NCBI GenBank assembly: GCA_044464485.1
Contig: JBIQLG010000008.1
Location: 45,160-109,159, forward strand
Reading direction: 5' to 3'
DNA length: 64,000 nucleotides
Source of the DNA: Terrimesophilobacter sp044464485
GTDB taxonomy: Bacteria > Actinomycetota > Actinomycetes > Actinomycetales > Microbacteriaceae
Of this stretch, positions 53,236-61,997 are shown one piece after another (positions within the stretch are counted from its first letter, which is position 1; each line of letters opens with the position of its first letter). A program made the position numbers and the translations under genes. A model generated the notes under the pieces. It was not told where the DNA came from. It searched no databases and saw only the letters and a list, made by a program, of their open reading frames with translations.

Positions 53236-53586
53236 TCAGCGACGATTGCGATCTTCGGGGTTCTTCACTTTGATCACGATGCCAGCCACGATGAAAACCA
53301 GTGCGGCGACGAACTGTGCCGCCACCCACGCCTGACCGTGAAGGTCCAAAGGCCACACGGGGTTCCAGATCACCACGATGGGCAGCAGTGCAATGAGCCA
53401 CCACTGCTGGTTCGCCTGCCAGGCAAACACGCAGAGGATGGCGGCCATGACCGCGACGGCAGTCTTGATCCAAAAGTATCCGCCGGGGTTATCCAGCAGA
53501 GCCAGTCCCGCGAGCAACACGATTGCCCCGAGAAGCCCCGGTGCCAGGCCCGGTCTGGTGAACGGAGGTGTGGGATACGAAGTCAT
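53236..53586 (-). CDS. Small multi-pass membrane protein (DUF6804-like)
   Basis: 116 residues from ATG 53586, with about four transmembrane helices: LLGAIVLLAGLALL, FWIKTAVAVMAAILCVFAW, WWLIALLPIVVIWNPVWPL and AALVFIVAGIVIKV. The central QWWLI...WNPVWPLDL block resembles a family of small actinobacterial membrane proteins; the assignment is from memory and tentative. Function unknown. Convergent with the phosphoesterase gene, divergent from the M20 gene. Confidence 0.7.
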   Translation of the reverse strand: MTSYPTPPFTRPGLAPGLLGAIVLLAGLALLDNPGGYFWIKTAVAVMAAILCVFAWQANQQWWLIALLPIVVIWNPVWPLDLHGQAWVAAQFVAALVFIVAGIVIKVKNPEDRNRR

Positions 53587-53621
53587 CGGTGTCAAGGCTA
53601 TCCGGCTTATAGAGTCGAGAT

Positions 53622-54965
53622 GTGCAACTTTCACCCCAGGAAACTCGTTCGGTGGAAAATCTGCGAGCCCTCGTGAGAATCCCCACGGTGTCTCACCTTG
53701 ATGAATCAGAGACAGACTGGCGGCAATTCGAGAAGTTCCGCAGTACCCTTTCCACGCTTTACCCGAAGCTTCATGAGGCGCTCGATTGTGAATTGGTGGA
53801 CGATCACTCGATTCTCATGCGATGGAAGGGCACCACCATCGAAAACCCCTCGGTGCTCATGGCTCACTACGACGTGGTACCCGCGACGGAAGAGGGATGG
53901 GATCATCCGCCGTTCGCCGCGGATGTCGTCGGGGAACCCGGCAACCAGACGATCTGGGGTCGGGGAACTCTCGACGACAAAGGGTCGCTTGTGAGCATCC
54001 TGGAGGCCGTTGAAGCCAAGGTCGGCGAGGGCTTCACGCCGGCACGCGACATCTACCTGAGCTTCGGCCACAACGAAGAAACCGCGGGTTCGGGAGCGAG
54101 AGTAATTGTCGACCTCCTCGAGGAACGCAATATCCGGCCCGGCCTTGTGCTCGACGAGGGCGGGGCGATCGTCGAGGGAATTTTTCCCGGCGTCAAAGAT
54201 CCGATAGCGGTCGTCGGAGTCAGCGAAAAAGGAATTGTGAGCCTCAAGCTCACGGTGGAGCAGCAGGGAGGTCATGCCTCAACACCCCCGAGAATGGCAG
54301 CCACCGTGCGGCTTGCGCGCGCAATTGTTCGATTAAATAGCCGACCGTTTCACACCTCGTTCGTGCCGACGAACCTGGAGATGATTCGCACGCTCGGCGC
54401 GCACGCCACCGCACCGTTGAAATGGATTTTCACTCAACTCTGGCTCACTCGCTGGCCGCTGCTGAAATTGTTCGCACGGCTCAGCGACGAGACGAGCGCC
54501 ATGGTACGCACGACGCAGGCAGTCACTCAGCTGAGCGGGGCGCAGGCGGCCAATGCACTCGCCGAGCGCGCAGAGGCTATCGTGAACATTCGGATCGCGA
54601 TTGATTCGAGCGTGGACGCGGCGGTCGCCCACGCGCGAAAGGCGATCCGTGATGATCGCGTCGCGCTGACCATACTTCACCCCACGGAGCCGTCGCCGGT
54701 GTCTCCGACATCCGGCGCAGCATGGGAACTCGTGAGGAACAGCATCGAAAAGACGTATCCGGGAACCATCGTGACACCCTACGTCATGCTCGGTGCGAGC
54801 GACAGCAGGCACTTTACCCGCATCAGCAATCACGTGTACCGGTTCAGCCCGTTCGAAATGTCAACGCAGGAGCGTGGAACACTTCACGCCAAAAATGAGC
54901 GGCTACGTATCGCGACTTTCCTGAAAGGGATCGAGTTTTACGAGCGGATTATCGACGGCGCCTGA
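53622..54965 (+). CDS. M20-family metallopeptidase (dipeptidase)
   Basis: 447-residue dizinc peptidase. Metal ligands are visible: H82 and D84 (AHYDVVP), D118 (GTLDDKG), E152-E153 (HNEETAGS), D178 (LVLDEGG) and a C-terminal His in ASDSRHFTRI. The dimerisation domain starts at HASTPPRMA near residue 220. Similar to carboxypeptidase S and actinobacterial dipeptidases; no signal peptide, so intracellular peptide turnover is likely. GTG 53622 is the start. Confidence 0.9.
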   Translation: MQLSPQETRSVENLRALVRIPTVSHLDESETDWRQFEKFRSTLSTLYPKLHEALDCELVDDHSILMRWKGTTIENPSVLMAHYDVVPATEEGWDHPPFAADVVGEPGNQTIWGRGTLDDKGSLVSILEAVEAKVGEGFTPARDIYLSFGHNEETAGSGARVIVDLLEERNIRPGLVLDEGGAIVEGIFPGVKDPIAVVGVSEKGIVSLKLTVEQQGGHASTPPRMAATVRLARAIVRLNSRPFHTSFVPTNLEMIRTLGAHATAPLKWIFTQLWLTRWPLLKLFARLSDETSAMVRTTQAVTQLSGAQAANALAERAEAIVNIRIAIDSSVDAAVAHARKAIRDDRVALTILHPTEPSPVSPTSGAAWELVRNSIEKTYPGTIVTPYVMLGASDSRHFTRISNHVYRFSPFEMSTQERGTLHAKNERLRIATFLKGIEFYERIIDGA

Positions 54966-54974
54966 TGCGCGCGG

Positions 54975-55886
54975 CTAACCCTCGACGGCGTGCGCAAGCC
55001 AGCGGTCGAGGTGCGCTGGCTTATCGGTGATGATCCCGTCAACGCCCAGCGACAGTGCATTCTTCCAGGCGTTCTTGGAATTGAGCGTGTAGAGGATGAT
55101 TCCGAGTCCGGCGCGATGCATCCGGTCAACCGACCAGGGATCCTTTTCAACGGCAGACTGATTGACGATGAGCGCTACCGCGCCATACAGGTCGGCGAAA
55201 GCCACCGGATCTTTGGGAAGGGTGTGCGTGATGATGGCACGAGGCAGCGTGTTGTCTGCCATGCTCACATGATCAATTGTTGACGTGTCGAAGCTGGACA
55301 TGATGACCAGGCCCTGCACTCCGTAGCTCTCAATCAGGTCCGTCACGATCTTCACGTCGTCAACGTTCCAGAACCCTTTGAGCTCGAGCAGGGCCTTTTT
55401 AGGTTTCCCTTCTTCTTTCTTTGCCTGCAGCGCGGACAGCAGAGCCTCGAGCGTGGGTACTCGCGTTGCCGCAAACGAAGGCGAATACCATGAGCCGGCG
55501 TCCAGCTTCTGCAATTGCGCAAAAGTGAAGTCGCGAACGCGGCCCTCGCCATTCGTCGTCCGGTTGACGAAAGTGTCATGCATGAGCACGGGCACTTTGT
55601 CTTTGGTGAGTTGAATATCCGTTTCGACGAAGTCCATCGAGCTGTTCAGCGCAGCACGGAATGCAGGCATGGTGTTCTCCGGCGCAGTGGAGCGATCGCC
55701 GCGATGACCCGCCACGAAGGCGGCGTCTCCCGGACCCCGCAAGCCGCCGAACGTGCTGGAGGCTTCGACTTTGGGCACGCCAGAACCCAATACCATTCCC
55801 CCCACAAATCCGATGAGCAGCACTCCAGCGATGATCCCGCGACGCACGATAGGTGCACTCGGGTGTGAAGCAGTCGCCATTGACAC
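54975..55886 (-). CDS. Secreted or anchored glycerophosphodiester phosphodiesterase
   Basis: 303 residues. An N-terminal signal anchor (GIIAGVLLIGFVGGMVLGSG, about 18-37) is followed by the GDPD barrel. Catalytic residues: H61-R62 (AGHRGDRSTAPENT, with E70), E-x-D in DFVETDIQLT and the second His in VLMHDTF. It hydrolyses glycerophosphodiesters to glycerol 3-phosphate outside the membrane. The end reads DGIITDKPAHLDRWL, as is typical. Confidence 0.92.
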   Translation of the reverse strand: MSMATASHPSAPIVRRGIIAGVLLIGFVGGMVLGSGVPKVEASSTFGGLRGPGDAAFVAGHRGDRSTAPENTMPAFRAALNSSMDFVETDIQLTKDKVPVLMHDTFVNRTTNGEGRVRDFTFAQLQKLDAGSWYSPSFAATRVPTLEALLSALQAKKEEGKPKKALLELKGFWNVDDVKIVTDLIESYGVQGLVIMSSFDTSTIDHVSMADNTLPRAIITHTLPKDPVAFADLYGAVALIVNQSAVEKDPWSVDRMHRAGLGIILYTLNSKNAWKNALSLGVDGIITDKPAHLDRWLAHAVEG

Positions 55887-55956
55887 GCCATTCGGTAGTT
55901 CTCTCGGGCTCCGCCGAAACGGATGCGCCCACTCTACCCGATACGTTACCGATCTG

Positions 55957-56904
55957 TTACTTTTGCCAGCGTCGGCGGAGCCGAAGTCCTGTCCACACGC
56001 TACTGGCGACGACGAGCAGGCCGAGCAGGATGCCCAGTGCCATGACCGCGGAGCTCAGGATCGGCGCGCCAATTCCCGTGACTGAGCTCTGGCTTTCCAC
56101 ATTGAATCTGTCTGTATCGATACCGGAATCAGCACCATTGCCGGCCGCTGATGCCTCTTCACGCGCGGAAGTCGTTTCCTGCGGGGAGTCTGCTTCGGTC
56201 GGATCGCCGGACGCTGGCGCCGAATGCGAGACAGAGCGGTCAGTGTCTGCGCGCGACGGCGCAGCGGGCGAACCATGGCCAGTCGCGCTGCCATCGGAGG
56301 CAGCGCGGGGGCTCTCCGACGACGTCGGCGGCGCAGGTGTCGTCGAGGGCGCGGCCGTGGGCGCAGGTGGTGCAGGAGGCGCGGGTGGCGGTGGCGGTGG
56401 GGCGGGAGGCGCCGGCGCCGGAACGCTCGAACCATACTTTGCGAAGTTTTCCACGGCCCAGGTGGTGCCGCCAGCGCTGATAAAGGCGATGCCAATGTCC
56501 GTGTAATCGCCCAGGATGTTCGCGCGGTGGCCGGGGGAATTCATCCACCCGTAGTGGACGTCTGCCGGAGTCGCGAATCCCTGCGCAACGTTTTCGCCGG
56601 CTTTGCTCCAGCCGCCAGGGATTTGACTGGAAAAACTGGGATTGTGGGTCATGGCGCCGTTGGCCGCCATTTGATTCGCCCAGGCTGCAGAAACCGAACT
56701 TATTGAGCTATTGAGGGTAAGCGGGCCGAGACCGTTGGCCGCGCGATCCTGATTTACAAGCGCGAGAATGGTGCCTTCGCCCGCCGCGGACGCTGATGTC
56801 GAGGTCGCCACGACGCCGAAGAATGCAAGCACAACGGCGATTGCGAGCGCGCAAACCCGCTGCACGGCGCTGCGACCCGTGCGAAGCCCCCCGGCTACCC
56901 CCAC
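55957..56904 (-). CDS. Secreted CAP-domain (SCP/PR-1-like) protein with proline-rich stalk
   Basis: 315 residues from GTG 56904. Signal peptide with Arg-rich start and core CALAIAVVLAFFGVVA, cleavage predicted after SASA near residue 38. The CAP domain follows (ALVNQDRAANGLGPL, MTHNPSF, ENVAQGF, SPGHRANIL). Next a P/A-rich stalk (about 165-255) and a C-terminal transmembrane helix (ILSSAVMALGILLGLLVVA) ending in a basic RLRRRWQK tail, so the protein is displayed on the cell surface. The role of bacterial CAP proteins is unclear. The GTG sits seven bases after a TAATAT box, indicating a leaderless mRNA; GTG 56865 is an alternative. Confidence 0.85.
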   Translation of the reverse strand: MGVAGGLRTGRSAVQRVCALAIAVVLAFFGVVATSTSASAAGEGTILALVNQDRAANGLGPLTLNSSISSVSAAWANQMAANGAMTHNPSFSSQIPGGWSKAGENVAQGFATPADVHYGWMNSPGHRANILGDYTDIGIAFISAGGTTWAVENFAKYGSSVPAPAPPAPPPPPPAPPAPPAPTAAPSTTPAPPTSSESPRAASDGSATGHGSPAAPSRADTDRSVSHSAPASGDPTEADSPQETTSAREEASAAGNGADSGIDTDRFNVESQSSVTGIGAPILSSAVMALGILLGLLVVASSVWTGLRLRRRWQK

Positions 56905-56911
56905 CCGAGGA

Positions 56912-56940
56912 ATATTACGGGATAGTGAGCACCCTGTCGA
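56912..56940 (-). promoter_or_regulatory. Promoter of the CAP-domain gene
   Basis: On the minus strand TCGACA (56940-56935), 17 bases, TAATAT (56917-56912), then seven bases to the GTG start. Near-consensus for the housekeeping sigma factor and consistent with transcription beginning at the start codon. The -35 lies in the first unit of the 14-bp tandem repeats. Confidence 0.7.
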
Positions 56941-56982
56941 GAGCACCCCGTCGAGAGCACCCCGTCGAGAGCACCCCCTCGA
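56927..56982. repeat. 14-bp tandem repeat, four copies, overlapping a promoter
   Basis: Unit GAGCACCCCGTCGA at 56941 and 56955 exactly, with one-base variants at 56927 (T for C) and 56969 (C for G), and a partial GAGC after them. On the minus strand the units present TCGACA, TCGACG, TCGACG and TCGAGG, of which the first serves as the -35 of the CAP gene. Confidence 0.9.
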
Positions 56983-57019
56983 GAGCGGCCGGCCGGAACG
57001 GCGATGCGCCGTAGATAGA

Positions 57020-57892
57020 TTAAATAATCCCTTTCGGATGCCACACGGTTTTGGTCTCCGTAAAAACTTGAATTCGGTGCAGGGAGGGAACCGGTACCGT
57101 CGCTTCCGGTGGCAACACCCTGGTGAGAGTATCGGCGGCAGCAATCTGCAGATCAATCCACTCGAGATCGCCTGCCCCGACAAGGTCGAGCGCGTTCACG
57201 TCCGCGTGGCTCGCAAGCCACGGCGCAATCTCCGCGGGGGAACCGGTAAGGATATTTACCACGCCGCCCGGCACGTCACTCGTTGCGAGGACCTCGGCAA
57301 GGCTGATTGCCGGAAGTGGCACAGATTCATTCGCGATGACAACGAGCGTGTTTCCGCTCACCAGCACCGGCGCGATGACAGACACGAGGCCCAGCAGACC
57401 GGTCCCGTCCGTCGCGCTGTGTTGGGGCGCGATGACCGCAACGACTCCCGTGGGTTCGGGAGTGGAGAGGTTGAAGTACGGTCCGCTGACGGCGTTACCG
57501 TTTCCGGTCACCTGAAGGTATTTGTCCGCCCACCCCGCGTACCACACCCAAACATCGATTGCCGCGTCCACTTCCTGCTGAGCGCGGGATTGTGTCAGTC
57601 CGGCGTTGTCGCACAGTTCCGCCACGAATTGAGCCCGGCGGCCCTCGAGCAGTTCCGCGATTCGGTAGAGCACCTGGCCACGGTTGTAGGCCGTCGCACC
57701 GGCCCAGCCGGGTTGCGCCGCGCGGGCCGCCGCAACAGCGTCTCGCGCATCCTTCCGACTGGCTTTCGCGGCGTTGGCAAGAAACGCACCTTTTCTCGTG
57801 GAAACCTCGTAGGTCCTGCCAGACTCACTGCGCGGGAATGCCCCGCCAATGTAGAGCTTGTAGGTCTTCGGAATGGTCAGGTGGGCGCTCAT
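57020..57892 (-). CDS. Truncated aldehyde dehydrogenase-like protein lacking the catalytic domain
   Basis: 290 residues instead of about 490. It matches the N-terminal NAD-binding part of ALDH (YKLYIGGAFPRSESGRTYEV, AAARAAQPGWAGATAYNRGQ, NLSTPEPTGVVAVIAPQ) and ends after GDLEWIDLQIAAADTL with a short tail. There is no catalytic Cys segment and the glycine motif is GAGDL rather than GST. The frame is clean, so this looks like a stable family rather than a broken gene. Paired short/long ALDH genes next to deoC recur in actinobacteria (from memory). ATG 57892 overlaps the upstream ALDH stop by four bases. It may be a regulatory or structural partner of that enzyme. Confidence 0.85.
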   Translation of the reverse strand: MSAHLTIPKTYKLYIGGAFPRSESGRTYEVSTRKGAFLANAAKASRKDARDAVAAARAAQPGWAGATAYNRGQVLYRIAELLEGRRAQFVAELCDNAGLTQSRAQQEVDAAIDVWVWYAGWADKYLQVTGNGNAVSGPYFNLSTPEPTGVVAVIAPQHSATDGTGLLGLVSVIAPVLVSGNTLVVIANESVPLPAISLAEVLATSDVPGGVVNILTGSPAEIAPWLASHADVNALDLVGAGDLEWIDLQIAAADTLTRVLPPEATVPVPSLHRIQVFTETKTVWHPKGII

Positions 57893-59385
57893 TTGGCCAC
57901 TCCTTTTCTCGTCGCCACTGCCGGCATTTTCGAAGACGCACCGAGGTTCCACCCCGGCTCCAGGTAGGCACCGAGCCCGTGCCGTCCGCCTTCGCGCCCG
58001 TATCCCGATTCCTTGTAGCCGCCGAATGGGCTCGCCGGGTCAAACCGGTTGAACGTATTCGCCCACACGACGCCGGCCTTCAGTCGGTCGGCAACGCCCA
58101 GAATTCGACTGCCTTTATCGCTCCAGATACCGGCAGAGAGACCGTATGGGGTGTTGTTCGCTTTCGCGATCGCTTCTGCGGGGGTGCGGAAAGTGAGCAC
58201 CGAAAGTACGGGGCCAAAGATTTCCTCCCGTGCAATGCGGTGGCTCGTCTCCACGTTGGTGAAAATTGTGGGAGCGAACCAGAATCCCTTGCTGGGGATG
58301 TCGCACTCCGCACTCCACCGCGTCGCGCCCTCCTCTTCCCCGACTTTGGAGAGCGCGCGAATTCTTTCGAGTTGCGCCTGCGAATTGATGGCCCCGATAT
58401 CGGTGTTCTTGTCGAGCGGGTCGCCCATTCTCAGCGTGGAGAGGCGTTGCTTGAGTCGATCGATGACTTCATCATGCATGTTCTCCTGCACGAGCAGCCG
58501 ACTTCCCGCGCAGCACACGTGTCCCTGATTGAAGAAAATGCCGTTGACGATTCCTTCAATCGCCTGATCCAGCGGCGCATCATCGAAGACAATGTTTGCC
58601 GCTTTCCCGCCGAGTTCGAGCGTGAGCTTCTTGCCGGTTCCTGCCGTCGATTTCGCTATCGCCCTGCCGACGGCAGTGGAACCCGTGAATGCGACTTTAT
58701 TGACATCCGGATGATTCACGAGCGCCGAGCCTGTGTCTCCCGCTCCGGTGATGATGTTGACGACACCGGGAGGAAGATCCGCCTGCTGCAGGATCTCCGC
58801 AAAAATGAGCGCAGACAGCGGCGTCGTCTCGGCCGGCTTCAGCACGACCGTGTTGCCCGCCGCCAGTGCGGGAGCAATCTTCCATGCCAGCATGAGAAGC
58901 GGAAAATTCCACGGGATCACCTGTGCGGCGACACCGAGGGCTCTTGGGGCCGGCCCGAAGCCCGCGTGGTCAAGCTTGTCTGCCCACCCCGCGTAATAGA
59001 AGAACCACGCGGCCACCAGGGGGACATCGACGTCGCGGCTCTCCTTGATGGGTTTTCCGTTATCGAGACTCTCCGCGACGGCAAGTTCCCGAGCTCGCTC
59101 CTGCACGAGCCGCGCAATTCGGAACAGGTATTTGCCGCGGTCGGACCCCGACATACGTGACCACGTTTTCTCGTATGCACGCCTGGCGGCAGCAACCGCT
59201 GCGTCGACGTCGACGTCGTTCGCGTTCGAAATCCCGGCTATCGGGCTTTCGTCCGCCGGCGAAATCGTGGTGAACGGGGTGCCGTGCCCGTCGGTGAATT
59301 CACCATCGATGAAGAGTCCGTAATTCTTCTTGAGCTGCAGGATACTCTTGGATTCCGGTGCTGGCGCATATTCGAGAAAGCTCAT
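57889..59385 (-). CDS. Aldehyde dehydrogenase
   Basis: 498-residue NAD-dependent enzyme. N160 (PWNFP), general base E257 (LELGGKAAN), nucleophile C291 (FNQGHVCCAGS) and the late EIFGPVLSVLTF are all present. In this operon the likely substrate is acetaldehyde released by DeoC, oxidised to acetate or a related product; this is inferred from context. Starts eight bases after the deoC stop and overlaps the short ALDH gene. Confidence 0.92.
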   Translation of the reverse strand: MSFLEYAPAPESKSILQLKKNYGLFIDGEFTDGHGTPFTTISPADESPIAGISNANDVDVDAAVAAARRAYEKTWSRMSGSDRGKYLFRIARLVQERARELAVAESLDNGKPIKESRDVDVPLVAAWFFYYAGWADKLDHAGFGPAPRALGVAAQVIPWNFPLLMLAWKIAPALAAGNTVVLKPAETTPLSALIFAEILQQADLPPGVVNIITGAGDTGSALVNHPDVNKVAFTGSTAVGRAIAKSTAGTGKKLTLELGGKAANIVFDDAPLDQAIEGIVNGIFFNQGHVCCAGSRLLVQENMHDEVIDRLKQRLSTLRMGDPLDKNTDIGAINSQAQLERIRALSKVGEEEGATRWSAECDIPSKGFWFAPTIFTNVETSHRIAREEIFGPVLSVLTFRTPAEAIAKANNTPYGLSAGIWSDKGSRILGVADRLKAGVVWANTFNRFDPASPFGGYKESGYGREGGRHGLGAYLEPGWNLGASSKMPAVATRKGVAK

Positions 59386-59393
59386 GATGACTC

Positions 59394-60407
59394 CTAGTCG
59401 ATCGTGACGTAGTCGGGGCCGCTGTAGTGGCCGGTGGTAAGTTTTTGACGCTGAAGCAGAACGTCATTGAGCAAGCTCGACGCCCCGAATCGAAACAAGT
59501 GGGGCTGAAGCCACTCTTCGCCCACCGTTTCTGCCACCGTGACGAGGTAGCGGATCGCGTCTTTGGATGCTCGAATCCCGCCAGCAGGTTTGACGCCGAT
59601 CTTCTCGCCGGTCAGCCGGTACCAGTCGTTGACTACCTGCAGCATGAGCAGCGTCACGGGCAGCGTGGCCGCGGGTTGCACTTTGCCCGTGGACGTCTTG
59701 ATGAAGTCCGCACCCGCAAGGATGGCGAGCCAGGAAGCACGCTTGACATTGTCGTAGGTGTTCAATTCGCCAGTTTCAAGGATGACTTTCAGGTGCGCGT
59801 ACGTACCGTCATCGCGACGGCACGCTTCTTTGACGGCGACGATTTGTTCGAACACCCGCCCGAATCGTCCGGAGAGGAATGCCCCTCGATCGATCACCAT
59901 GTCAATTTCGTCGGCACCGGTGGATACCGCGTCGCGAGTGTCAGCGAGCTTGACCGCGAGAGAGGCGCGACCGCTCGGGAACGCTGTTGCGACGGCGGCG
60001 ACGCTGATTCCGTCGGATCCTCCGGCCGCGTGCGCATTGCCGAGCGCCGCGACGGCATCTGAAACCATGTCGCCGTAGACGCAGACCGCAGCCACTCGCG
60101 GAGTCGTTGGGTCGGAGGGATCAGGGTTCATGGCTTTCGCCACGAGGGACTGCACTTTGCCTGGCGTATCGGCACCCTCGAGAGTGGTGAGATCGATCAG
60201 CCGGATGACTGTGTCCAGCGCCCAGGCCTTGGAGGATGTCTTTATCGAACGCGTCGCCAACGCTGCTGCACGAGACTCAAGTCCGACCGCATCGACACCG
60301 GCAAGCCCGTCGAGATGCAATTTCAGGCTCTTCTCGGTGAGATCGCCTCCCATGAGTTGAATGGCTCGTGAAGCCGGTGCCAGAGCTATGGAATTCTCCA
60401 CTGTCAT
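59394..60407 (-). CDS. deoC: Deoxyribose-phosphate aldolase
   Basis: Splits 2-deoxyribose 5-phosphate into acetaldehyde and glyceraldehyde 3-phosphate. The 337-residue length fits the longer class. The Schiff-base Lys is K207 (HLKVILETGEL) and the second active-site Lys is K237 (ADFIKTSTGKV); ADEIDMVIDRGAF is the acidic strand. The ATG overlaps the regulator stop by four bases. With the ALDHs it makes a deoxynucleoside salvage operon, though phosphorylase genes are not in the window. Confidence 0.94.
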   Translation of the reverse strand: MTVENSIALAPASRAIQLMGGDLTEKSLKLHLDGLAGVDAVGLESRAAALATRSIKTSSKAWALDTVIRLIDLTTLEGADTPGKVQSLVAKAMNPDPSDPTTPRVAAVCVYGDMVSDAVAALGNAHAAGGSDGISVAAVATAFPSGRASLAVKLADTRDAVSTGADEIDMVIDRGAFLSGRFGRVFEQIVAVKEACRRDDGTYAHLKVILETGELNTYDNVKRASWLAILAGADFIKTSTGKVQPAATLPVTLLMLQVVNDWYRLTGEKIGVKPAGGIRASKDAIRYLVTVAETVGEEWLQPHLFRFGASSLLNDVLLQRQKLTTGHYSGPDYVTID

Positions 60408-61348
60408 GTTCCTTCCAGAAGCGCGGCGGCAGTCAGTTCATCGGTCACGATGACGCTGCACAGCGCGTTGGTGACGACCGCTCTCGCGATGTCGTGCTTG
60501 GTTTCGCCGGAGACCACGAAGATGGCTGTTTCGGCTGCGCGAAGCTGATCGAGCCCCATTCCCACCGTGCGCTCGTCAAGGCCGGGGTCGACCGGGTTTC
60601 CGTTTGCGTCGATGTATCGCCCCACGACATCCCCCACGGCGCCCTTGCGAACAAGTTCTTTCACGTCGTGCGGCGAAAGGTAGCCGCTGTCGACGAGTAC
60701 GGAAGACGAATCGGCGACACCCGCGCTGTACAGGTACGCCGACGCATTCGCCGCGCGTTCGAGGACTGCCGCAACAGTGCGGTCACCCGAGATTGCGCGC
60801 GCGGTCTCGAGCCGCTCCAGAATGGCCGGGCTCGGGAGCAATACCGCTTGTCCTCCGCCCTTGTGCGCAATCTCGGCAGCCGTCGTTGACGCAGTTCCCG
60901 CGCGGCGGTTGAGGCTTACCCCTCCGTTGATTTGCACGACCGTGATCCCGGATGCCCACCCGGGCACCATGTGATCCGCAACCCGATCGAGTGTGCGCCC
61001 CCAGCTGATGCCCAGAACCCTCGGTACGGGTCGAAGCGCGTTCAGGTAGTCGGCGGCCGCCTGCGCGACTCGGGAAAAATTGTCGTCCGAGTCGGGGACG
61101 ACCACGGCATCCTTGAGACGAAACCGCTCTCGAAGTTCCCGCTCTGCGCCAAGTCGTCGCGCCCGGGGGTGCACGATCTCGATTCGCACGATGCCGCGTT
61201 CCCGCGCCCTCGTGAGGAGGCGACCGACCTTCCACCGGGTGATCCCGAGGAGCGCGCCAATTTCATCCTGCGTCTTATTGTCGTCGTAATAGAGTTCGGC
61301 AACGCGCACGGTCAGCAGCTCGCTCTCTTCAGCAATTCGTGCGTCCAC
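60404..61348 (-). CDS. deoR: SorC/DeoR-type sugar-binding regulator
   Basis: 314 residues. N-terminal helix-turn-helix (TQDEIGALLGITRWKVGRLL, near residues 25-45) and a C-terminal sugar-phosphate-binding domain (SWGRTLDRVADHM, NGGVSLNRRAGT, GDVVGRYIDANGNPV). Start GTG 61348 has AGGAGGAC six bases before; an upstream ATG is in frame but less likely. First gene of the deoC operon; by analogy with Bacillus DeoR it responds to deoxyribose 5-phosphate. Palindromes in the upstream region are probable operators. The symbol is by function inferred from context. Confidence 0.85.
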   Translation of the reverse strand: MDARIAEESELLTVRVAELYYDDNKTQDEIGALLGITRWKVGRLLTRARERGIVRIEIVHPRARRLGAERELRERFRLKDAVVVPDSDDNFSRVAQAAADYLNALRPVPRVLGISWGRTLDRVADHMVPGWASGITVVQINGGVSLNRRAGTASTTAAEIAHKGGGQAVLLPSPAILERLETARAISGDRTVAAVLERAANASAYLYSAGVADSSSVLVDSGYLSPHDVKELVRKGAVGDVVGRYIDANGNPVDPGLDERTVGMGLDQLRAAETAIFVVSGETKHDIARAVVTNALCSVIVTDELTAAALLEGT

Positions 61349-61377
61349 GTTGTCCTCCTCCTCCCTGCCAAGGCTAG

Positions 61378-61429
61378 ATGCGTACGCATGCGCATTCAAC
61401 ATAAGTTGAGCGTTTTGCTCATATGAGCA
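61378..61429. promoter_or_regulatory. Operator region of the deo operon: three palindromes
   Basis: ATGCGTACGCAT (61378-61389) and TGCTCATATGAGCA (61416-61429) are perfect palindromes, and TCAAC-ATAA-GTTGA (61396-61409) is an inverted repeat. A fourth, TGAGC-GTTTT-GCTCA, overlaps the last one (61407-61421). They lie 30-81 bases upstream of the regulator start, where self-regulation would act. Confidence 0.6.
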
Positions 61430-61477
61430 CTTTTGATGCGCGCGCGTGCGCAGATGTTGCGCTACGGACGCATTCGC

Positions 61478-61957
61478 CTAACGCGGACAGCCAAAGTTCC
61501 GCCTGGCCCCGCTCGTACCGTGACCCGGTCGAGTCCAGTCGACGGGCCGACCTCGCAACAGCTCATCGAGTTGGTCGAAACACAGGTTCCACTCCGCCTC
61601 GGCCCGCGGAAGAAATGCTTTCTCCATGGCAACCTCAACGTGCGCATGGAAACGAGTAGCGTGGCTCCCTCCCACCGGATCTTCGCGCGGTTCAAGATCG
61701 AAACGAATGGTTCCCCGATTATCGGTCGACACTTCAAGTGCGTGCGGAGCATCAAGAGCCGTGATCACGCCGCGGGTTGGTGGAAGGCCGGAATTGGCCG
61801 GCCAGACCAGATCGAACGCTCCCCCGACGTGCGGCTCAACACGCGCGATCGCGAGCCAGCCACCGAGAAGATCAGGGTCGACCAAGGCATCGAACACGAT
61901 CGAGGGGGAAAAATTGTATTCCCGGTCGAAATCCAGCTGACGCAGCGCTGACGGCAT
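61478..61957 (-). CDS. SRPBCC/AHSA1-like protein
   Basis: 159-residue hot-dog-like helix-grip protein. It begins LDFDREYNFSPSIVFDALVDP and contains GGWLAIARVEPHVGGAFDLVWP, typical of the activator of Hsp90 ATPase/START-like fold; the C-terminal helix is WNLCFDQLDELLRG. It probably binds a hydrophobic ligand; function unknown. Divergent from the ROK gene with a 40-bp gap. Confidence 0.85.
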   Translation of the reverse strand: MPSALRQLDFDREYNFSPSIVFDALVDPDLLGGWLAIARVEPHVGGAFDLVWPANSGLPPTRGVITALDAPHALEVSTDNRGTIRFDLEPREDPVGGSHATRFHAHVEVAMEKAFLPRAEAEWNLCFDQLDELLRGRPVDWTRPGHGTSGARRNFGCPR

Positions 61958-61997
61958 GGAAACACCCTACGCTTCCTTGTCGCAATAGGCTCAGTGC

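Noticed and set aside
57559..59160. 533-codon open frame on the plus strand
   Set aside because: Antisense shadow of the intact aldehyde dehydrogenase gene; Arg/Pro/Ser-rich with no fold.
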